DNA of 64,000 nt from Glossina fuscipes (taxonomy: Eukaryota > Arthropoda > Insecta > Diptera > Glossinidae). This document shows positions 1-12,161 of this stretch, one piece after another. The position numbers and the translations under genes are program-made. Each line of letters opens with the position of its first letter. Positions within the stretch are counted from its first letter, which is position 1. Under the pieces are notes generated by a model. The model made no database searches. It had not been told where the DNA came from and saw only the letters and a program-made list of their open reading frames with translations. The stretch covers positions 13,941,293-14,005,292 of the forward strand of contig NW_023998416.1 in assembly GCF_014805625.2 (NCBI RefSeq), written 5' to 3'.

Positions 1-2557
1 AACGTGAGCAGCTATGAGCAAGAAAGGATAAATAAAGTAAGAGAAAAACTCCTTATACCTCCTATTCCTGTTCTCTTCTTTCTTCGCTTACTCTTGCAAT
101 TGCATTAGACTAAGTTATTTGGGTTCTTTTTTTTAATCTTTTACTAATATTTTTATATTACTACGCTTTAATTAGACAATCGGATACTCCAAGCCCATAA
201 AAGTTTTGCAATGATTGTCAATCGATAATCGTTAAAATTTAGAAAGGATATATGTCATCTGACGATAACTGTTATCCGAGGAGTAAGATCCGAAATTTGC
301 TATTTACCCAGGACGAGTAAATAAAACCTATTACCGCTTCCCAATCAAACCCGACTATCTCAACTTTCAGAGCCAATCGTTACCCCGCAGTTACAGATCT
401 AATTAGCAGAGTTCCCTTACCTCCACTATTCTATCGACGGGAGACTCTTCACAGCCTCTTGAGAAGTTTGCATGATATGAAAAAAAACGCTGTAAAATTG
501 TGTAACATGCTCACAAGCGAGAAAGGCCCAGCAGTCATTGGTTTTAATTACTTCTTGATCCTTATAAAAATGTCACTATATTAAGGCGCATTCGAAAGGA
601 TTGCCAATTAGGTTCAACTTTATATTTAACATTAAGAGAGATTAAGGGATTAAGGGAAGATGTAAGGGAGTTGTGCTACTCATACTCTTGCACCCTTCAA
701 CAAAATGCGATCATTTTGCAACGCTCGTTAATAGGATAACAAATGAAGCCGCGAAAACCGTACACTTTCTCTGCTACATTAAGTTTATTTAGTTATTTCT
801 GTCTGTCAGTCCATCCGTCCAGGAAAGTTGTTTGCAGATCAAATTGCTACATATACAATTATAATAAAACGATTCTTGTAAAATGGATATCTTAAAGCTG
901 AACGTACACTCAGACATCTTGGACCTTTTTTTTAATGTTAAAGGATTTAGGGCATGGCCAATGAAAATTTTTCGGAAATTTAAATCACATATTGGCTTAA
1001 TAGATGCATTGATCTTTGTAGAATGTACGTAGAAAAAAATTGATTAACCACAAAAAATGTTTTCCTTCAAGTTTCGTGGTTTTTCTGAAAGGGATCGCCT
1101 GCGTACCAGCTGCACCTACTAGGAAATTATAGAGTAATGTATCATTGCTGATTTCTAAATTCTCTCATAAGGATATTTACGTTCATTTAAAGGTCTTTCC
1201 GAATAAAATAAGGGATGTTAGTACAGCGGTGATATGAAGCCGAGGGAGGTAAGAAAACGTTCAGCCTTCAGCCGTCTGCCAAGAGATTAAACGTTTAAAA
1301 ATAAAGTTTTTGATGTTAATTATCGGCTATTGAAGTAGACATTCTGTTATCGTTTTCTCAATCATTTCGCAACCCATGAGGTGTAAAATATGCAAATTTT
1401 GTGTTTGACCGCAAAAAAGGCGCTTCCGGGCGTAAAATGAAGGTCGAGGGAAGCAAATGAGGACGAACATTTAATAACGGAAGGCATTTTTATTGTCCTT
1501 GGAAAGGAAACTAATAGATAGAAATGATAGAAATTGATTGCAAAGTATAAAAATGCCTGCAACGCATATCAATATTTAAAGGCGTTTCTCTCGAAACGTG
1601 ATCTTTGAAAAAGACCTATACACGAACCCCCGCAATACTCGTGTTTTCATTCCAATTTTTACAGTAGCCTTCTTTGCGGAAATATATGGAGCTTTTTTAT
1701 TAGCAAAAGGGCGGTTTTTTTATTCGAAAACTGAACTTTTTCATCCAAACACTCAGCGATTACACTGAAATCGAATTTCTTCTGAAATGTTTGTGTACAA
1801 TGGCGTAGGTGAAATGTTTTCTCTTCTTTTTTAATTCAGATTTGTACTGGGAATGCCTCCAGAAAATGGCACTGCTTTTACTAATTTGAATATTTTTGCA
1901 AAATCATTTTTTTTTTCTACGTATACTTAATAAATTATCTTTAAAAAAAAAAAAAATTCTTTTTTTTCCGGGCTGTTACAGTGGACTAATCCTCCTTAAA
2001 CTCGAATAATGGACGAAAGCAACAATGAACAAGCCAATAGGGCGACTTAGGGATCTCTAAAAATTAATTCAAACACTTTTCGTACTTTTATAAAACATAT
2101 TGGCGGTTTCTTCATTACTATTAGCAAGTCGGCTAAACCCTACATTAAAGATATTTTTCAAATTAATTATTAACTAATTTTTGCATTTTTTTCTATTAAT
2201 ATAACCCCTCTAATCTAAAATAAAACCTTTTGTCCTTAAGGTACTTTCTGATGCTTTGTGCTTGACACTGGCCAGTTTCTTTGGAAACGAAAGGACAACC
2301 GAAATTTGGAATAGGTTAAATGTTATCGAAAAAATGAAATCGATAGCAGACTGTAAATCCATAGACTCTACCTTCTATAGGAAACATTTGAAGAGATTTC
2401 TACGGTAACGCTTTGCTGGGCTGAACGGTTTTTGAAAGAATGTTGAACTTTGTTATGGAATGCACTTGAACGTTATTTGCCTTGAGATCAACAAAGAACA
2501 AATGGATTACTCCGCCGGAGATATTTTCACTAAGCAAAGCTAATGGGTTTGACTTAC
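1..2557 (-). other. osp: outspread intron following the N-terminal coding exon (3' end outside window)
   Basis: The intron starts with GTAAGT at 2557 on the minus strand and no convincing acceptor followed by family-like coding sequence appears before base 1. The region is AT-rich, with poly-T/A runs near 1905-1975, and has a short stretch near 797-840 (TCTGTCTGTCAGTCC) that resembles the CTGTC block of the dispersed repeats described below. Short open frames here have no recognisable protein content. In Drosophila osp is a long gene with large introns, and Adh lies inside one of them; no Adh-like coding sequence is seen in this part. Confidence 0.75.
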
Positions 2558-2743
2558 CCTATTGCACTCCAAAGCGGCAGCACTGTGTTCTTCGCGTTGA
2601 CGGAAACAATGACTGCATTTGCTTTTATTAAAAATGTTCGGTGAAAATTTTCGGCAATCAGATGTACGTGTTGTAGATGTGGGTGATGATGACGACGCTG
2701 ACATGACCGTTGTTGTTGTTGTTGTCGTTGTTGATGATGACAT
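2558..2743 (-). CDS. osp: outspread (MPRIP/p116Rip family), N-terminal coding exon, partial gene
   Basis: This exon encodes 62 residues. The first 28 are a Ser/Thr-rich leader (eight Thr from residue 5). Residues 30-53 carry the MPRIP/outspread signature [24 protein letters not shown], including a CxxC pair at C43 and C46. In the family this short block precedes PH domains and coiled coils, and vertebrate MPRIP is an actin-binding scaffold that brings myosin phosphatase and RhoA together; an actin-linked scaffold role here is inferred by homology. The start at 2743 is the first Met after an in-frame TAA. The coding part ends after Arg62 (AGG) and is followed directly by GTAAGTC, a consensus donor in phase 0. 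The sequence just before the ATG (TTTTTATCCAG) also reads as a splice acceptor, so the exon may begin at 2744 with a remote 5' UTR exon. No PH-domain sequence is present to the left, so the rest of the gene lies outside the window. The signature match is strong; the exact Met is less certain. Confidence 0.9.
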
Positions 2744-2745
2744 TC

Positions 2746-2757
2746 TGGATAAAAATA
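2746..2757 (-). promoter_or_regulatory. candidate splice acceptor before the osp start codon
   Basis: On the minus strand the bases before the ATG read ATATTTTTATCCAG followed by A-ATG, a pyrimidine run ending in AG. This suits a 3' splice site, so the ATG would sit one base into the exon and the transcript would have a separate upstream non-coding exon. The alternative is that it is simply AT-rich 5' UTR. Confidence 0.4.
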
Positions 2758-3099
2758 TTTGTCTTGAGTTTTTTCGCTTTTTTTAGATATTTTTGATTTT
2801 CTCTTTTGATTTTACAACAATAAGAAGAATTGAGGTTTGACTTTGAAAATTATTTAAAAATCTATGTTATTATTATTTCTTTTTTATATAAATTGAAAAT
2901 AAAGTTTATGACAAAAAGTTCAAAGAATTTTTAAATTGCTTGCTGCCTTTTTTTCATAGTGTGTGTATGTGTGTTCATCGGTAATGTGTGTTTGGATACG
3001 TGCGAACATGTGTGTATTATTGTGTGCGTGTGTATGTGTGTGTGAAAGTGATTTTTAACTAAATCAACACATGTGAGTAGACATCTCTTAAGCAGTCAG

Positions 3100-3545
3100 A
3101 CTCTACTACTCTACTCGACTTTTGTGATAATAGGCACAAACAGAACAGCAGAACAGCAACAGCAACAGCCACAATAATAATAACAAATAAATACAACAAC
3201 TAAGCATAAAAGCATAAACACACGATAACGCACTTTAATACCAACCGCGGCGCTGCTGACATGTACGTTTCATTTGGTTTTTAACGCATGGCGTGCATTA
3301 TGAATATAATATGTTTATGTTCATCGGTGTCGGTGTATGCTGCTTGCGTGTGCGAATGCGAGTCTGCCGAGTTTGCATAGAGATGAAACTAACTAAATAA
3401 CTTGACCAAACACTTGATATAAAACAATTTTTTTTTTTTTTTTTGTTATTTCATCTAAATAGAATGGTTTTTCAATTTCTCATTAGTTGTTCTCTTTCTA
3501 CCTCTCTTTCTCCCTCTCTCTGTCTCTCGCCTTATTATTAAGTTG
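3100..3545 (-). promoter_or_regulatory. candidate promoter-proximal region of osp: GAGA tract and GC-richer block
   Basis: At 3492-3530 the plus strand is a run of CTCTCT/TCTC, which on the osp strand gives several GAGAG motifs, the binding site of GAGA factor (Trl) in flies. Just downstream (3235-3370) is a block clearly richer in GC than its surroundings, and at 3140-3175 there is a CAG/CAA run. This lies 400-800 bp upstream of the coding exon. Position and composition suit a promoter or 5' UTR, but no TATA box or initiator is decisive. Confidence 0.3.
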
Positions 3546-3998
3546 AAAGTGTTTGTTGTGATTTCATTTTTATAGTTTGTGTTTTTTTTCCTTTATCTTT
3601 TAAGATATGTTTTCGCAGATTTGCCTGATAGTATGTGTATATAACGAACGGTTTGATTTATTTATTTTTGTTTCTTCATTGTTTTTGTTTTTGAGCAATT
3701 TTAACACAGGAAAAAAATCTTTGTACACTCGGTAAATTAAGTTTTGAGTACATAAGAAACACCAAACAACACGGAGTTCTCTTTGGTTGGCATATATAAG
3801 CAATAACTCTTGCAACGACTCATAACATTTTTATTAGTTTTTCTCTATGTTTCCCTACAAGACCCGAAAACAGGATTCATCTCTTCGCATTACCTCCTCA
3901 ACAAAGGCAATTTCTTAATTGAATATATTCATACAGAAAAGATTTATAAACGCAATAAAGTCGATAAAGTTCGTAATATTCTTTGAAGTATGAAAATT

Positions 3999-4058
3999 AA
4001 ATATATATACATATATATGTATATATATATATATAGATATATATATGTATATATATAA
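3999..4058. repeat. AT microsatellite, interrupted
   Basis: Alternating TA with scattered C, G and GA interruptions over about 60 bp. Confidence 0.9.
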
Positions 4059-5548
4059 CCTCTCTATTTTTAAAAATCTTGGACTAGTAGTTATGTGGAT
4101 CGTTAATTATTAAATAAATTTACAATTTTCGTATTTTCAATTCGGATTATTTATAGATTTTTTTTTTTTCACACTTGATTTGTTTTATTCTCTGTTCACT
4201 ACTGTTTGTATAACGCTCTCTCCCTTATTTTTCTTCCGTTTATTCACTCGAACACTCGAATCGTTTCGTTTTGTACTTCTTTATTTATCCGTTTCCAAAA
4301 AAAAATTATTAATAATAATAATAAATCTTTTATTAATTTATTATGTGTTAAGTTTCCTTCTATATTTACGTATATTATTTCGCACAAACTCTCGCGACAC
4401 AAAATTCACACATCTTTCTCGTTGAAAATGCTGAAGCCGACTGAGAGAATTTGAGAATTACAAAATAAATGAAAGAAACCTCCTCTCAGAGCAAATAACA
4501 ATTTACAGTAACAATGCCAGCGATACCTCAAACCTCCAATAGTGCCAAGTAATCAAAGAAATCCTCTCACAGCCAACAAACTTTTGCAATAACAAAAGTA
4601 ATGCTAAGGAATAAACACCACGCACTGTTTAAAAAGGTTTGAAGTAAAAACATATAAATAAATATTGCGAGAAGGCAATTGAGAGAAAATAAGCATGCTC
4701 AAGCAATCCATTTCTTTGCTCTCAATCATATTTGAATTGAATTTCGCAGTAGACTAACTCTTATAAGAGAAATAGTAAATTTGGTTTGGAAAGGTAAAAA
4801 GAGAATCCAAGTTAATCGAAGTTCGAAGGTAATAGTTGGTTTCATCGTTTCGAACTGCAACCCGAGCACGTTGTCTTGTGTAATAAGTGTTTTTTTTCGA
4901 AAAGTCCGTAATATGAATGAGTCGAAAGACCATGCTTGCGTATCGTAGAATTTCGTTTAGATCGTATTTTTAAAAAGCACAATTAATTTATCATGACTGA
5001 ACAGTTAAAAAATGTGCAAGAAAAACTTAATTTTAAAGGATCTTTGTTATAACGATATTTTATCGCGAAACTATCTGCGAAATTCAAACAGAAATAGGCT
5101 ATCGTCCTATCTTTAAAATTAAATTTTCGAGTAGTAAGGAAGCTGTCTAAAGCCTGTCAACTTAGGTTTTTATCAAATATTGAACTTTTACTTGTCGCTC
5201 AAGAATTCATTGCACAATTTCGGAATGCAAACAATTATATGACGAAATATAACGACTACTAACTGTATAAAGTGATAAAGTACCTACAAACGGATTTAAG
5301 CCTTTTTCATGAAAAGTACAGTCCCACAAGTAAAAAATTTGCTAGTCCCCATAATGCGGTTTAAATTCTTGTACGTCATAGCTATAGAGCATTTACATGG
5401 AATTAGTGAAGTGAGATCACAACGTACTACCAAGGAGCTCGAAATGATATCTTTCGCTTGACTATACGTTTTGATCGTTTCAAACACTACTATATTGTAC
5501 AAAATTAGTAGATTTAATTTTTCAAATTATCACACATTTCAACTTTAA

Positions 5549-5690
5549 GCTCTCGACTAGCAACTCAGCGGTCATGGGTTCAAATCTCAAGTGCTGTAGA
5601 GTTTTTAATAAAATCGAAAGCCTTAGATGCTAGCGCTTTAAGACTTTAGTCTTAGAATTTGTTCTCTGGCTAAATTAATATCTGGCTAAA
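5549..5690 (+). repeat. tRNA-derived SINE, family A, 5'-truncated
   Basis: The copy starts at GCTCTCGACTAGCAACTC, within the tRNA-like head, so box A is missing. Box B (GGGTTCAAATC, 5577-5587) is intact. The tRNA-unrelated body follows: a GTAGAGTTTTTAATAAAA segment, then TTAGATGCTAGCGCTTTAAG, and a tail ending near CTCTGGCTAAATT. It is nearly collinear with the minus-strand copy at 14771-14925 and with the copy at 63564. A second CTGGCTAAAT follows at once, suggesting a duplicated tail or target site. Confidence 0.75.
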
Positions 5691-5949
5691 TAAAATAGTA
5701 ATAATTAATTTAATCACTAAATTTTTATTGCGCTTTACATTGGAAGAGCATCGCTTTTCTCTTGCTAAAAATTTAGTATTGTTAATATTTGTTATTAGAG
5801 AAATTTGTTTTGTGAATTTATACAGTCAGTAAGTCAACCAAACAAAAAAAATTCGAAAATTAGAGTTAAATCGTATGTTAAGCGAAGCATTCATATTCAT
5901 ATGTATAAATATATGTGCATATGTGGTGAATAGGCCACGCCCAATATAA

Positions 5950-6267
5950 ATACCCTGCACACATATGTAAAGGTTTTCAAAATAGGGCGCTATTTGTTCG
6001 GAAATGGCCCTGACCGTTTTAACTAGTATCCGTCGATAACATGTCGGTGTACAAGATTTCATCGAAAAATCTCAAAAATCGCGATCCATAGCTTGAACAC
6101 AGAAAACAAGACGGACAAACGGCCAGACAAATTTAAAATTACTTTCTGTAACGATAGTTGTAATAAAACCTTGTTGTAATAAATGGTTGCTCTATCTCGA
6201 GGCCTTGTGGGTTTGTACACATCCGCAAAAGTTTAGTGTGCCCTTGCACCTTAAGTGGTGTAGAATC
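5950..6267 (-). mobile_element. ~300-bp inverted-end non-coding element (family TIR-1), minus orientation
   Basis: Left end is ATACCCTGCACAC, right end AGTGGTGTAGAAT, imperfect inverted copies of each other. The interior carries the family blocks in reverse order: a GGCGCTATTTGTTC segment, the ACATGTCGGTGTAC segment, an AAGACGGACAAACGG tract, then the A-rich GTAATAAAACC segment and CTTGCACC. It has no open frame. Confidence 0.7.
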
Positions 6268-7006
6268 TAAATGAAAAAATTTTAAGTTTTAGTTCAATTT
6301 TCTCGTCTCCAGATCGAGGGAAATGTATTAAAATTACTTAATTTAATATCAACTAAGTGAGGTTTGATTATACGCAATTAAAATTCCTAATTCCAAACTC
6401 TTGTCCCAACACAAATTTCGAGGAGTTTTCCTAATACGATTTTCTCTTATTGAGGGATTTTATTAATAACACATTCATCAACTTTTCAGTACTGCAACAT
6501 CTGCTGCCAAATTTCTACGATCTAATGAAGCATGATTAACAATTCTCGTTCCTTATTGGATAGGCTTCAGCTTACGTCACATTTTTATCGAACAGCTAAG
6601 CAAAGTCAAAAAGTTTGCAAAATGACTTTCTTGGAAGACACCAGACAAGTTGTTTGTCGTTCGATCAGCATCTTAGTGTAACTTGTAATCATAATTACTT
6701 AAGGAAAATAAAATCAGATTTACTCAAAAACGGTAAGGGCTTCTATAACTTTGCCGATCCATGAAATAAAGAGAAACGCATTCGTTTGTTTCGTTTTTAT
6801 TGTTGTGATTTTTTCGCAACGCAATTATGCTTACAATGTCACAAAAATTTTGAATGGCCCATATAAAATGGCCTTTCATTAAGAGTGATAGTTTTTTTAT
6901 TCAAATGTGAAATAAAAACCAATTAAATATATGATAATAAATTGTGCTTTGTTTTCAAGCTTAGGCATTACAATTGTATTCTTAGGTATATACTTAAGTC
7001 GTATTT

Positions 7007-7320
7007 ATATCCTACACTACTTGTGGTACAAGGATATATTGAGTTTCTACATATGTATGCAAGAAAAGATGAAACCATATTTTATTATGCTGATCGATGC
7101 AAAATCATTTAAACTTATCTGTACGTCTGTGCATCTTGTTTTCTTCAAACTACAAGTCGCAGTTTTTGAAATATTTGGATGAAATTTGCTACACTTACGT
7201 TTTTTGGCCCAAAAACGAACGGTATTGAAAATTGTTCGGATCGGAACAATTTTTCCGCCACTACCCACATAACGCCTTATTTTGAAAAATCGTTATTTGA
7301 ACAAATGTAGGGTGATGCAG
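7007..7320 (+). mobile_element. inverted-end non-coding element (TIR-1), plus orientation
   Basis: Starts ATATCCTACACTACTTGTGG and continues with TATATTGAGTTT, a diverged TCTGTACGTCTGTGC tract, TTGGCCCAAAAACGAACGG and GTTCGGATCGGAAC, in the family order. The right end (GTAGGGTGATGC) is more decayed. Short reading frames on both strands over this interval are translations of the repeat. Confidence 0.65.
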
Positions 7321-7484
7321 TCCTCTGGTTTACTATAACGTTTTTACTTTTTTTTAATTTGCGTTTATTCGCATTTTTCACACATAAATTGTAATCCAGG
7401 TAACGGCATTGGATAGATGAGTTTTCTTTAAGTAAACGGAACAATAAGGTGAATTTCAAGGTTAAATTTGATGCACTATTCAGA

Positions 7485-7530
7485 AACGCACACACACACA
7501 CACACTCACGCACACACGCAAATACGCACA
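7485..7530. repeat. CA microsatellite, interrupted
   Basis: A CA run of about 20 bp, then further CACGCACACACGC repeats. Confidence 0.85.
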
Positions 7531-8498
7531 TCAGAAAAAATTAATAGACTTCGTGTCGTGCTTGATAGCAATTTACATAAATGGCCGTTCGTCTGTGCAT
7601 GTGTATGCGTTCTAGAAAATATTCAAAATTTATTCACCTGTTGAGTTGAAAGAAATATGTTGGGTTTGATCTTAAACCAATTGAATCTACAAGGTCGACA
7701 TAAATAATTAAAAAGACCGTACATAAAGTTCTCTAGATTAGCATAGTGTTGGGCGTTTGTCATCAAACCGTTGCGTTTAGTTTTGCACAATAAATCGAAC
7801 AACAATATTGCATTGAGTGGGTGAATAAGAAAATTTGAGTGTGGAGTTAAATATGTTAAACATTTTCGAAATGTAAGACATTTGCATAAAATAATTTAAT
7901 AATTAAAGCCAAATATGGGATTTTAATGATATATTTTTTTAATTTTATTTTATTTATTCGTTTTCTTTTTATTTATTTATTTTTATTTTTTTTTTTGTGA
8001 AAAAAAACAAACACAAAATCCAGTTAACAATCTCTTCCTACGGCCTAAAACTTGTAATTGAAACCGGTGTAAGGTGCAAGCACTAACAGCTTAACGTTAT
8101 TCTTGTTGTTATTGTTGTTGTTGTTGTTTCGCGTATTTTTATGAGCAATGCATTTAGTTTCTTTAATAAATTCCAAAAAAAAAAGAAAAAAAAATCTGTA
8201 TATAGGAAAAATTTTTAAATGGCTATAAACAGTACCCAATAGACTTGACGCGCCATCTGTCTGTCTACACGGAACTATATATCATCTCAATGCCAGCGCT
8301 CTGTTTGCTCCGTTCAGTTGGTTAACTATAATACATGGAGTTTCGAGCGCGAGTTTAACTTCCTAACGTTTCATTGTTGTTATAATTTTATTATTGTTAT
8401 TGTTTTTGTTGTTGTTACTGTTTATATTATTTAGTTTTCCCATATACTTGACTATTTTAACGCTCTGCTTGCTATATTGTATAAATTGGCGGTGTGTT

Positions 8499-8500
<2 letters not shown>

Positions 8501-8550
<50 letters not shown>
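8501..8550. repeat. compound (TA)n(TG)n microsatellite
   Basis: About 33 bp of TA followed by about 17 bp of TG. Confidence 0.95.
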
Positions 8551-8700
8551 CTGGGTGCAGTGCGGATTAGTCAATTAACACAAAATCGTATAAACTTATA
8601 TTTGAGTGTATGCCGTGCAAGAGTTTTGGGGAAATAATATAAAATTTCACTTTCACGAAAGGTCTACGTACTGTAGGCAATCGGTACAGCTAGCTGATGC

Positions 8701-8705
<5 letters not shown>

Positions 8706-8738
<33 letters not shown>
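8706..8738. repeat. (AC)n microsatellite
   Basis: ACATACATAC leading into an uninterrupted AC run of about 28 bp. Confidence 0.95.
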
Positions 8739-8741
<3 letters not shown>

Positions 8742-9183
8742 CACACAACAACAAAACACGCCAAGCTTTACTTTTTCTATGCCAGCAATCCATGCCGCAA
8801 CAACGTACGGTAGTTATTTAAGTACCAGTCTGTAAGCCGTTCAAAAAAACATACGTTTATAGGCTATATAAACCTAACAATGACTGTGCAGGTGGCATTA
8901 ACAGTTACCTACACACAGTTATGCACAGTTATAGCTGCGGTAGTCGCAGTGGCTGTGGCTGTGGCTGTGGCAGCGTCATGCAATTGATACAACATTAAAC
9001 GTATACACCAACTAACCTAAACAAGTTTGATAAATGTACCGCAGAAAGTGGTACAACAAATATTTACTCTTCAACTCTCCTTTGCAGTAAGATTAAAGAA
9101 AAATGGCATCAAATTCTGATACTTGATTATTCTTTTGATCGATATCTGTTCCCTAATAGATGGCGAAACAAATTTATTCAAAT

Positions 9184-9207
9184 TTCAACTTCAACTTCAA
9201 CTTCAAT
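9184..9207. repeat. (TTCAAC)n hexamer repeat
   Basis: Four near-perfect units of TTCAAC. Confidence 0.85.
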
Positions 9208-9699
9208 TGTACCCTCTGCTCCAGCGTTAGAAAAATTTACGAAAAATTTCATTTTTCAGATACTTTTCGTTTATAAGATTGAAGTACAATATTCACATCA
9301 TACGGCATTCATTTGCTGTTTTTAGTGGATGCCCGCGTAACGAGGTGATGGTGTGAAAGAGATTTGCAAACAGAAACGGATGGGGAGTGACCGTAGTCCA
9401 GTAGCCGCGTGTTCACAAAAAACGCATACAAAATTCTATTCATCGTCAAGTTCATGAACATGCAACAACAGCGAAGCGATAGTTTGCATGAAAGAAAAAT
9501 TAAAAATAAAATACTTAAGATAACGTTTATTTACGTTATTATTTACGTTTAGAACTATTATCACTACCTACATATCTCCAAATACTTACTAGTACGTTTG
9601 TGTCTGTGTGTTTGCATTAATTTACAGTTTTGACTGCTTTTTAGCATTTTGCTAAACTTTGCCTCTTTTCTCCTTAGGATGAGTTGTTATCTTATCTTC

Positions 9700-11830
9700 G
9701 GCATATCATAATAAAGATTCTAATTCGTGTGTTATTTAGTTATGAGTGGATTAGATAAGTCCTCAAGAAAATAAACACCATTGCAAGTATTTGAGAGCAG
9801 ATGGTTCAACCTAAAGAAATTACAACTTGAAATACTCCAATGTTCCAATGTTATCGCATCTTCGGACGATTACTTGAACTCTTTAGTGCTTCGGTGCTAG
9901 TTGGATGTTCACTAAGATGTTTAATTTGGTATGTTACTCTACTATGCATATCTTTTGTTTTCATTTTATTTTATTTTGCCTCATCGACGCTTTTATAAAC
10001 CCGCGAAACCATTAAGGCCTATCACAATTGAATACAACGTCTACGGTAGGTGCAAAAATAAAGTGCAACCAATAAAGAAGGAAGAGGCAACTACAGTAGA
10101 AATGAAACATACGCACTCATCATTTCGCCCCAAGACTAACTAACTCGCCAATCTCATTGCTTGCTGCGCAAGTGAACAGCATATCCTTGCAGATGAGATA
10201 GGAACACGTAAACTATTATAGCTCCCTCGGTAGGGAGTGCTAGGCTCTTATAACTCCCACTTGAAAATATTTGACCGAAGATTACGTAATTCGAAGAAGC
10301 AAAAAATAGTTATTGCAAACCGACATACTGAAGGAAAAGGGATTAGAAAGCTTCTTCGATCCCACCATAGAGGATTGTTATAAAGTTTAACCAGCAAACT
10401 GATTTCCATAAAAGTAAAGAAGGATTAACCTAGAAAACGCAGAACATAAATTCAAATATGGTCATGTTTACGCAAAGAGAATGTGTATGAAATTTTAAGA
10501 TTACATAATAGTCTGAATTTCGTCAAGTTTGAAGTAACTGCGAAACCATACGCCTTTAAGGCATGTTGTTTGTCAAGGTTTTGCATATTCTAGCAAAGAG
10601 TAGAGGAACGCTACAGAGTATAAAAAGAGCGTTTATCCTTGCCTATTAATTTATTGGAAAGTGGGAAAGGTTAAAAGCACTCGGCATAGCGAGTATCTCC
10701 CGAAAAACGTCAAATTCACATAATCAATACGGTTCGCGCATTGAAAAGGATCTTTCAGCTTAAAACCGAAACATTGTATTCAAGAAACGCACGAAAATTT
10801 GTCATTGCATTAAAGCATACTTTACGATAGTGCAATAAGCTAAAATCCCGACGCCGCTGAACACGCCGGAAGACAATTGATCTTCATCGATTTTTTGTTC
10901 TTTGCTTTACCCATCCTTTCGATGTTTACCTATAACCTCCTGCACAAGAATACAACTTAGGTAAATACAACCGTTCGCTGCATGCTAAGATCTCATCGCT
11001 GTTGAAATCATGTGAGACGAAAGCTAACGCTGCATTTGGTTACTACTTGTTGGATTGTAGAGAGAGTGAAGAATAAGTGATTACTGTTTTGTTGATGTAG
11101 GTGTTGTGTTAAGCTAGCCCATATTTAAAACTTTGCATAGTTTGGGCTCAATTAGTCGTAACATTCAAAGTCAGTTTCCCTTCTCAGTTTTGTCCTTTTC
11201 CATCCGTGGACATTCGGCGCGTGCACGCGTTTGCACAGCAGCGTAACGAAGCCAGGTTACAAGTTCTATCTTTGATGGTTTTTTGTTCATTTTTTGCTAA
11301 GCGAAATTTTAAGTACAACCAGTGATTGTTTGATAGCTCTTCTTAACATAAGTTGCAGAGCCTGGTTATACATTCCTTTCCTAAAAAAATCAAAAGAAAA
11401 TCTGGTGTCCCGCTTATAACACAGTGTTTACAAGATATGGCTTTGGTACAGCACGGCAGGTATGCCAACCGCGTTATGCTAGGACACCTGTAGTTTACTT
11501 TTTTTTTAAATTATGAATATCGATTGTAAATGTTAGCATTTTAAACCTAGTTACTGATCGCATTAATTTTCTAATTGAAATTGACAAACGCATTATCATA
11601 CTATTTACGATGGAATATATGGCATCTGAATAATCTTACGTCCAATTAATTAAACGCTGACAAATAACATATGATTACATTCCATTAAAATATTAAAATT
11701 ATTGATCAGATTTCCCGTTGTTGCTTTGAAAATGCAAAGTGAAATTATTATTATTTCCCTTTTTTTTGAATTTGGAATAATTCGTATTAAAACTAAGTGA
11801 AAACCCTGTCGTGACACGCGATCCTACATT
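9700..11830. other. AT-rich non-coding stretch, nothing recognised
   Basis: No open frame here shows domain-like sequence or splice-flanked coding potential. A short hairpin (CTCCCTCGGTAGGGAG, near 10222-10237) is visible. Moderately GC-richer patches occur around 10830-10900 and 11200-11260. Confidence 0.5.
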
Positions 11831-11831
11831 A

Positions 11832-12161
11832 AATACTCTATGCTACTTCGTTTAATGCAGTTATTCACAGAATGGCTTGGCAAAGACGGGAAGGGTCCGA
11901 TCTGAACCATTTTTAATAGCGCTTATCCTTGACCCAAAACACGTCTGAGTGCCAAATTTAATCGAAATGTTTTAAAAATTTGCAATCTGCAGGTTGAAAA
12001 AAGAAAGAAAGAAAGACAGACAGACAGACGGACGGACACACAAGCTTAGACCGAGGCAAAAAGTGATTCCGGATCGTTAGGTAGATCTCAAGTCCTTTTG
12101 GGTTTATCGTATATCCGCGCAAACTTAACTTAGCGTTGTGGCACAGGTGGTGTAGGGCATA
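11832..12161 (-). mobile_element. inverted-end non-coding element (TIR-1), minus orientation, well preserved
   Basis: Left end AATACTCTATGCTACTTCG followed by TTTAATGCAGTTATTCACAG; right end GGTGGTGTAGGGCAT. Inside are GTCCGATCTGAACCATTTTT, CTTGACCCAAAACACGTCTG, a GACAGACAGACGGACGG tract, AAGTGATTCCGGATCG and ATCCGCGCAAACTTAA. This is one of the best copies for deriving the family consensus. Confidence 0.8.
12003..12040. repeat. (GAAA)n/(GACA)n tetranucleotide tract inside TIR-1 copy
   Basis: GAAAGAAAGAAAGACAGACAGACAGACGGACGGAC-type run. It corresponds to the CTGTC/CCGTC block found in all copies of the element and expanded here. Confidence 0.85.

Larger units (their letters stand above)
2758..5548. 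other. 5' flank of the osp coding exon, no further gene seen
   Basis: Apart from the GAGA-rich candidate promoter the stretch holds a GT-rich run (2960-3050), a long poly-T (3428-3444), an AT microsatellite (3999-4058) and an ATT/AAT run near 4305-4325. Open frames near 4180-4450 are translations of AT-rich DNA with no domain signal. Confidence 0.6.
7900..9700. other. triplet- and dinucleotide-rich non-coding stretch
   Basis: Contains TTTA-rich DNA (7935-8000), TTG runs (8100-8130 and 8375-8420), a GC-richer block (8245-8370), a TA/TG compound microsatellite, a CA microsatellite and a TTCAAC hexamer run (9184-9207). CTGTGG repeats occur at 8950-8970. The 8245-8370 block and the TTG runs (CAA on the osp strand) could be upstream 5' UTR or promoter sequence, but no coding exon is visible. 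Confidence 0.45.
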
